Assembly (NCBI GenBank): GCA_036272055.1
Contig: DATAZL010000001.1
Span: 91,038-155,037 of the forward strand
Source of the DNA: DASZVB01 sp036272055
GTDB taxonomy: Bacteria; Myxococcota_A; Polyangia; Polyangiales; Polyangiaceae
Direction of reading: 5' to 3'
Length of the DNA stretch: 64,000 nt
Shown: positions 58,918 to 64,000 of the stretch, piece after piece
Layout of the letters: each line of letters begins with the position of its first letter
Numbering within the stretch: position 1 is the stretch's first letter
Program-made: the position numbers and the translations under genes
Notes under the pieces: model-generated
Told to the model about the DNA's origin: nothing
What the model saw: the letters and a program-made list of their open reading frames with translations, nothing else
Databases searched by the model: none

Positions 58918-61900
58918 GGGCGCAGCCGGCCGAAACCGAGCGCCACGAGGACGCCGGCCACTGCGAGCGCGGCCCCGATCCACACCGCTCGCGGCGCGCG
59001 GTACTCGAGGTGTACGCGGTGTCGCCCCGCCGGCACGAGCACGCCGCGCACGAAGCCGTTCACGCGGAGCACATGCGCGGGCGCTCCGTCGAGAGTGCCG
59101 CCGATGTCCGGATCGAAGCGCTCGTTGACGACGAGGAGCGTCGGACCGCCGTCACTCCGCACGACCACGTCGTCGGTACGCTGGCCGAACACGGCGCTCT
59201 CCACGACGCCTTGCCGGAGCTCAGGCGGCACGTCGTCGAACACGACGGCGCGCCGTCCGAGATCTGACGGCGAGAAGTCGAGGAGCGCCGTTCGCACCGC
59301 TGCGGCGTCCGGCGCTCGAGTCGTCACGGAGACGGTGTAAGCGCGCGGCAGCGCCGCCGGGTTCTCGTACAGGAAGAGGCCGTTCGCGAGCCGCTTCGGG
59401 TTCCGGTAACCGCGCTCGGTACAGGCGTCGCGCGCCGTCAGCGCGTTCACCCGAAGCGACGCGTTGCCGTCGACACGCACGAAAAGCTTCGGATCGCGGT
59501 CGTCGGGAGGGAGCACCGCGACGTGATGCACGCGCGCGCGCCGGACGAACGTGTCCTTCGCGAGCGCCCAGCCGCGCGGTTCGTCGAAGTGCGTCGGCGT
59601 CACCGGCTCGACACCGAAATACGCCGAGCCGTCGAGCGGCCCGCTCGATTCCGCGTCGAGGACGACGTCGAAGGCGCGGATCGGCAAGTGCATTCCCTGC
59701 GCGAACGTGACGTGCGGCGCGAGCGTGACGCGCGCGCGGTCGATGTCCACGCCGGGACGAAAACGATTCACCGCGACGGGGAACGTGTAGGCCGTCTCCT
59801 CGAAGGTGCGCACGAGTCGCGCGCTCCGGAGCTCGACGGGACCGCCGCTCGCGAGCCGCGCGCGAAGCGACAGCTCCTCCGGCGCGCCGTCGAGCCGGAC
59901 TGGGGCGCGCGCGACGCCGAAATCCCGCCCGAGCTGAGGCGTACGCACGACGAGCTCCGCGTCGTCGGGGTCGTAGTCCTTGCCGTGCAGATCGACGTGA
60001 AGCTCGCTCGCCGTCGCGCCGTCGTTCGCCGCTCCGGGTGCGCGCGCCTCGACCTCCAGTACGGCCACTGCACTTGCCGGATACCGTATGCGAGGGAGCC
60101 GGAAATGGAGCTCCACCGACGCCTCGCCGTCGTGCGCGTCGAGGCGAATGGCGTTTCCAGAGATCAGGGCTCCCTTCACGTCGAGTTCGCTCCGGCGGGA
60201 CGGGGAGAGCGCCGCGACGGTGACGTCGCTGTCGACGAACAGGCGCGCGCCCGCGAACTCGACCGGCGTGGCGCGCGGATTGTCGAGCAAGAGCGCGCCC
60301 CAGCTCTCGCCGTCGGCGAGATGCACGAACTCCTTCCGCGTCAGCGGCACGACGTCGAGCGCCGGTCCCGGCAGCGTGACGCCGAAGCGGCGCTCCCACG
60401 TCGCGCTGCCCACGAAGGAGAACGAAGGATCCGCCGATTCACGGTTCGCGGTCCGGGCGATGAGCTCCATGCCGTAACGAAGCGTCGATTCCGCGGGCGC
60501 CACCGTGCAGTCGAGCTGGCCATGCGCGACGGAGAGCGCGGGCCCGGACGGCTCTTGCTTCACCTCGCATAGCTCGTAGGGACGCTCGAGGGAGGCGCGC
60601 TCTGCGGCGCACGCGAGCGACGGGAGCACGACGTGGGTGACACCGTAGATGCTCGGGAGCACCGACAGCGCGAGCTCGTCGTGAAAGCGCGGCTGGCCGT
60701 GCATGTCGAGGTCGAGCACCTCGCGCGCCTCGGTGTACGCGATGGACGAGTAACCCTGGAGGCTCTCGACGCCGGGATGAAACAGCACCGAATTTCCGGC
60801 AAGATCGTCGACCGAGCCGCGGAGCGGGGACATGCCGAGGATCCGGACGTGCGCGCCCGGAGCGGGCAGCGCGTCGCGAGCCACCTCGAGGAGCCCGAGC
60901 GCGCTCCGGTTCGGCCAGAACTCGACGCGCATCACCCATACCGTCTCGAGGAGCGGCGCGAGGACGACGGCCGTCCAGAGCGCGGCGCCCACGCGACCGC
61001 GCCGGACGGCGAGCGCGCCGAGCCACAGCGCAAAGAGCGCCACCGCCACGACGACGCCGAACGACGAGCCGACGGAGAGCTGGTTCGCGGCAGCAGCGTC
61101 GGTGACGTGGCCGGCGCGCGCGTACGCGAGCACGCCATACGACGCTGCACCGAACACCGCGCCGCCCAGAAGCCAGCGATGAAGCGCGCCGGCGCCTCGT
61201 CTCATGGCGACGTCGACGCCGTACGCGCCCAGCACCGCGAGCGCGAGCCCGAGCTCGTAGTTGTGACGGGCCGGTCCGCGCAGGACGCCCACGACGGGGA
61301 GCCCGTGCAAGAGGTGCGGCAAGACGGGCACGTATCTGCCCAGCATGAGCACCAGCGCGACGGCGGCCACGACGGCCCACGCGCGCAGCGTGCTCGACGC
61401 CGTGCGCAGGTTCACGAGCGCGACGACCGCAGCGCACACGACGACCAGGCCCGCACGCGAGTAGAGCTCTCCCTCGATGGGCGGCGCCGGCCACGCGAGG
61501 GTCGGCAAGAGGAGCGGATGGAACGAGTGCATCACGTCGAGCGCGTAATCGTCGCGGAGATACGTCGCGAGCTGCCGCGAATACTCGCGCGACGGCCAGA
61601 GCTGCGCCGCCGAGACGAGCAGCGACGGCAGGAGCCCCATCGCCGTCGCCCGGAGCGGCGCGAGAGCGCGCTCGAAGAACGCGCGCGACGCCGCCAGCAG
61701 CACGAGGAGCCCTGCGAGGTACACCGTGAGCTGCACCGCGCCGGAGAACGGCACCATCGCGAACGCGAGCGCCGCGACGAGGTACGAGAGCCGCCCACCA
61801 CGCGCGGCGCGGTCGAACGCGAGCAGCACGAACGGCGTCCACGCCGCGGCGACGATGTACATCGTGTGCGCGCGGTGCCCGAGCATGAAGCCCGCGTAGG

Positions 61901-62333
61901 CATACGCGAGCGCGCCGAACACCGCGCCCGCGCGGCCGATACCGAGGCTCTTCAGGTAGAGATACGCGCCGCCCTCGGCCGCCAGATAGTGCAGCACGAG
62001 ATACGCCGCGTAGAGCACGAAGGGCTGACCGAGGAGCAAGAGCAGCTTCGGCAGATAGAACGTCGCGAACTCCGGCTCGGCGAGGAGCGGGTGCCCCATC
62101 CAGAGCTCCGGCATCCAGAGAAGCTCCCCCTCGAGGAGCTTCTTGCCCGAATAGACGAGCTCCGGGATGTTCGCGAGAAGGTCGTCCCCGCCGTCGAGGA
62201 GCGCCTTCGAGACGAAGTCCGGTGGGAACGCGACGAACGGCGCGGCGAGCAGCACACCGAGCACGCCGAAGCGCCCGTGATCGAGCCAGGTCCGCGCCTC
62301 TCTCTGGTCGTCGGGGCTCGGGTCACTCGTCAC
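58902..62333 (-). CDS. YfhO-like large integral membrane protein (glycosyltransferase family C-type)
   Basis: About 1143 residues from GTG 62333; an in-frame extension to ATG 62408 would overlap the divergent gene start and is less likely. About twelve to thirteen transmembrane helices occupy the N-terminal 450 residues, opening with GVLLAAPFVAFPPDFVSKAL, DDLLANIPELVYSG, MPELWMGHPLLAEPEFATFY. The acid-rich first loop is typical of YfhO proteins, which have a GT-C fold and are thought to add sugars from polyprenyl carriers to teichoic acids or glycans. A long periplasmic beta-rich part (about 500-1110) and a final helix (GAALAVAGVLVALGFGRL) follow. Confidence 0.78.
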   Translation of the reverse strand: MTSDPSPDDQREARTWLDHGRFGVLGVLLAAPFVAFPPDFVSKALLDGGDDLLANIPELVYSGKKLLEGELLWMPELWMGHPLLAEPEFATFYLPKLLLLLGQPFVLYAAYLVLHYLAAEGGAYLYLKSLGIGRAGAVFGALAYAYAGFMLGHRAHTMYIVAAAWTPFVLLAFDRAARGGRLSYLVAALAFAMVPFSGAVQLTVYLAGLLVLLAASRAFFERALAPLRATAMGLLPSLLVSAAQLWPSREYSRQLATYLRDDYALDVMHSFHPLLLPTLAWPAPPIEGELYSRAGLVVVCAAVVALVNLRTASSTLRAWAVVAAVALVLMLGRYVPVLPHLLHGLPVVGVLRGPARHNYELGLALAVLGAYGVDVAMRRGAGALHRWLLGGAVFGAASYGVLAYARAGHVTDAAAANQLSVGSSFGVVVAVALFALWLGALAVRRGRVGAALWTAVVLAPLLETVWVMRVEFWPNRSALGLLEVARDALPAPGAHVRILGMSPLRGSVDDLAGNSVLFHPGVESLQGYSSIAYTEAREVLDLDMHGQPRFHDELALSVLPSIYGVTHVVLPSLACAAERASLERPYELCEVKQEPSGPALSVAHGQLDCTVAPAESTLRYGMELIARTANRESADPSFSFVGSATWERRFGVTLPGPALDVVPLTRKEFVHLADGESWGALLLDNPRATPVEFAGARLFVDSDVTVAALSPSRRSELDVKGALISGNAIRLDAHDGEASVELHFRLPRIRYPASAVAVLEVEARAPGAANDGATASELHVDLHGKDYDPDDAELVVRTPQLGRDFGVARAPVRLDGAPEELSLRARLASGGPVELRSARLVRTFEETAYTFPVAVNRFRPGVDIDRARVTLAPHVTFAQGMHLPIRAFDVVLDAESSGPLDGSAYFGVEPVTPTHFDEPRGWALAKDTFVRRARVHHVAVLPPDDRDPKLFVRVDGNASLRVNALTARDACTERGYRNPKRLANGLFLYENPAALPRAYTVSVTTRAPDAAAVRTALLDFSPSDLGRRAVVFDDVPPELRQGVVESAVFGQRTDDVVVRSDGGPTLLVVNERFDPDIGGTLDGAPAHVLRVNGFVRGVLVPAGRHRVHLEYRAPRAVWIGAALAVAGVLVALGFGRLRPQNSV

Positions 62334-62406
62334 GGATACGGCGACGATGCTACCCGGACCGCGCTCCCGGCACGACTTTCCCGGCGTGTTCGCGGTAAAA
62401 GCGAAC

Positions 62407-63858
62407 ATGGGCCGAGCTCGACGTCGCGGCGACGCGGGACGAACCGCCCGGGCGCTCTGGCTCGTCTGCTTCGGGTTCGGCGCGGCGGCGCTCGCGCATT
62501 TCGCGGGCGCTCACGCCACGCGCACGGCTCCCGTCGCGCCGCCCCTGCGCGTCACCGTGTGCCCGATTGCCGGGCTCGCCGTCGCGGCGCGCCTGGTCGT
62601 CGTGGCGCCGGCCGCGGGGAGCGTCATCGTGCGCTACGGCGCAGACCGTCTACATGCGACGGGCGGCGCGCGCTTCACGATGCCCCCCGGTGGCACCCTC
62701 GCGACGGCGCTCGTCGGGCTCCGTCCCGCCGCGACGACCCACGTCGAGGTCGTCGCTCACTTCGTGGACGGCACCGCGAGCTCGAGCGGCGACCGGACGG
62801 TGACCACGCCGTCACTCGAGCCGGACGTCCCGGAGTCGCTCCACGTCACGGTGAACGACGGCTCGGCATCCGGCGTCGTGATGCTGTCGCTCAACCGCGA
62901 TCACGAGCGCGGCCTCGCCGTCATCGTCGATCGACGCGGACGCGTGCTCTGGTACCGGCACTGCGGCGGCGGCGCGTTCGCCTTCGTCCGCACGCCGGAC
63001 GGCAATCTTATCTTGCATCAGATGGACGCGCGTTCGTTCGAGGAGCTCGCTCTCGACGGCACGCTGCTCCATACCTGGACCGACGCGGAGAGCGTGAGCG
63101 GCGCAGACGGACACGATTTTCAGCTCTTGCCGGACGGCAACGCGCTGCTCTTCGGAGCCGAGACCCACCGCGTCGATTCGCGCACGCGCTTCGCCGCCGG
63201 TGGCGTCGAGAACGCCGTCCGCTGGGACGACACCGTGAGCGAGGTGACGCGAGCCGGGAAAACCGTGTGGCGCTGGTCGAGCTACGGCCACGTCGGTGAG
63301 GACGAGATCACGGCGGATCCGTCGGAGCCGCTCGATCCGAAGGACTACGAGGTCGTGCACGCGAACTCCATCGAGCCACTCCGCGACGGCACGCTCCTGC
63401 TCTCGTTCCGCAACCTGAGCACCGTCGCGAAGCTCGAGCGCGCGACGGGGCGCATCCTGTGGCGTCTCGGCGGCACGCGGAGCGACTTTCACTTCGTCGG
63501 GGACGAGCTCGGCGGCTTCTCGCGGCAACACGACGCGCGCCTCGTGGGCCCGGGGCGCGTGCTCCTCTACGACGACGGCAATCTGCACTCGCCGCCCGAG
63601 AGCCGCGCCGTCGAGTATCAGCTCGACGAGGCTGCCCACACCGCGACGATGGTCTGGGAGCACCGGCGTACGCCGCCGATGTTCGGTCGCATCTCCGGCT
63701 CCGTGGAGCGACTGCCGGACGGCCACACCCTCATCTCCTGGGGCCCGCGCGGCGTCGTGAGCGAGGTGGACACGCAGTCGAAGACCGTGTGGGAGCTCGA
63801 CGTACCCCGGGCCGGCGTCTATCGCGCGCGGAGCGTGTCTGTCGTAGGGGGCCCTTAG
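62407..63858 (+). CDS. Arylsulfotransferase (ASST)-like protein
   Basis: A 483-residue protein from ATG 62407 (an earlier ATG at 62347 is possible). An N-terminal anchor or signal (ALWLVCFGFGAAALAHFAGA) precedes a fibronectin-like strand domain (to about residue 140) and a six-bladed propeller with ASST signatures: VDRRGRVLWYRH, GADGHDFQLLPDGNALLF, VVHANSIEPLRDGTLLLSFR, KLERATGRILWRLGG, FSRQHDARLVGPG, and VERLPDGHTLISWG. ASST enzymes move sulfate between phenolic esters through a histidine without PAPS. The stop lies 12 bases from the transposase fragment's stop, so the last residues may have been altered by the insertion. Confidence 0.75.
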   Translation: MGRARRRGDAGRTARALWLVCFGFGAAALAHFAGAHATRTAPVAPPLRVTVCPIAGLAVAARLVVVAPAAGSVIVRYGADRLHATGGARFTMPPGGTLATALVGLRPAATTHVEVVAHFVDGTASSSGDRTVTTPSLEPDVPESLHVTVNDGSASGVVMLSLNRDHERGLAVIVDRRGRVLWYRHCGGGAFAFVRTPDGNLILHQMDARSFEELALDGTLLHTWTDAESVSGADGHDFQLLPDGNALLFGAETHRVDSRTRFAAGGVENAVRWDDTVSEVTRAGKTVWRWSSYGHVGEDEITADPSEPLDPKDYEVVHANSIEPLRDGTLLLSFRNLSTVAKLERATGRILWRLGGTRSDFHFVGDELGGFSRQHDARLVGPGRVLLYDDGNLHSPPESRAVEYQLDEAAHTATMVWEHRRTPPMFGRISGSVERLPDGHTLISWGPRGVVSEVDTQSKTVWELDVPRAGVYRARSVSVVGGP

Positions 63859-63870
63859 GCCCAATGCCGT

Positions 63871-64000
63871 TCATTTAAGGCGCTCAACGGATGGCCGCTT
63901 GCGGTCATAGCTGCTCATCTTGATTTTGACGGCTCGTGGGTAGACACGCTTGGACCGTCGCGGCGGAAGTAAGTAGCGCTTGATGTTGGCGCGCATCGAC
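63871..64000 (-). mobile_element. 3' end of an IS4-type transposase gene (cut by window edge)
   Basis: The minus strand encodes SMRANIKRYLLPPRRSKRVY, PRAVKIKMSSYDRKR and a short tail before TGA at 63871-63873. This basic ending (RxYPRxVKxKMS..) is typical of the C-terminus of IS4/DDE transposases. The rest lies beyond the window. The insertion sequence end is probably within 63845-63870, next to the ASST stop. Confidence 0.75.

Noticed and set aside
1..64000. CRISPR array
   Set aside because: No regularly spaced short repeats with unique spacers were seen anywhere; the only tandem-like repeats are the protein-coding ones at 46405-47817.

Overview
The window comes from a GC-rich genome whose coding style points to a myxobacterium-like member of Myxococcota (Polyangia). 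The signs are large Ala/Asp/Gly-rich lipoproteins with lipoboxes, many GTG starts, 4-bp stop/start overlaps, cobalamin riboswitches and an ethylmalonyl-CoA mutase type enzyme. This placement is an inference from style, not from a marker gene; no rRNA or complete tRNA is present.

Positions 1 to about 28,780 form a defence island. From the left: the 3' part of a class 1 DISARM locus (two methylase-type genes, drmA, a frameshifted drmB, drmC). Next is an operon of an acyl-carrier-like protein, an XRE repressor, an ImmA/IrrE protease, a thymidylate synthase-like protein and a MazG-like NTP pyrophosphohydrolase. It converges on a homologue of the 5-hydroxymethyl-dU DNA kinase/thymine-pyrophosphorylase family, which gives a candidate base-hypermodification or nucleotide-editing system. 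Next, on the minus strand, is a CBASS-type operon: a small Cys/Gly-loop protein, a CD-NTase, an S-4TM pore-forming effector, a HEPN (ApeA-like) protein and an HNH-like protein. Just upstream of it lies an HTH plus ImmA pair resembling CapH/CapP. The CBASS promoter and the HTH promoter share a near-identical 17-bp sequence at their -35 elements. Further right are a two-gene cassette (phospholipase D-like protein plus an unrecognised 546-residue protein) and a secreted trypsin-like protease with a membrane partner. The island ends at a tRNA-Arg(TCG) gene cut in its anticodon loop, with its promoter intact on the right-hand, chromosomal side.

Positions 28,900 to 45,000 are chromosomal and centred on vitamin B12. 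An unbroken eight-gene minus-strand operon carries three surface proteins, a B12-dependent mutase, its GTPase chaperone MeaB and a BtuCDF-type ABC importer. A cobalamin riboswitch with an intrinsic terminator precedes it. Directly upstream is nrdAB (class Ia ribonucleotide reductase) with its own cobalamin riboswitch and an NrdR-box-like palindrome on the -10 element. Both units should be expressed when B12 is scarce.

Positions 45,000 to 64,000 hold a decayed EamA transporter, a triple-repeat lipoprotein and a loose envelope or glycan gene group. That group includes APS kinase, two methyltransferases, a radical SAM protein, a sugar-epimerase-like protein, a PIG-V-like membrane glycosyltransferase, SGNH hydrolases (one fused to a GH99-like domain), a small DUF5989 protein, a YfhO-like giant membrane protein and an arylsulfotransferase. 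The right edge is the 3' end of an IS4-type transposase gene.
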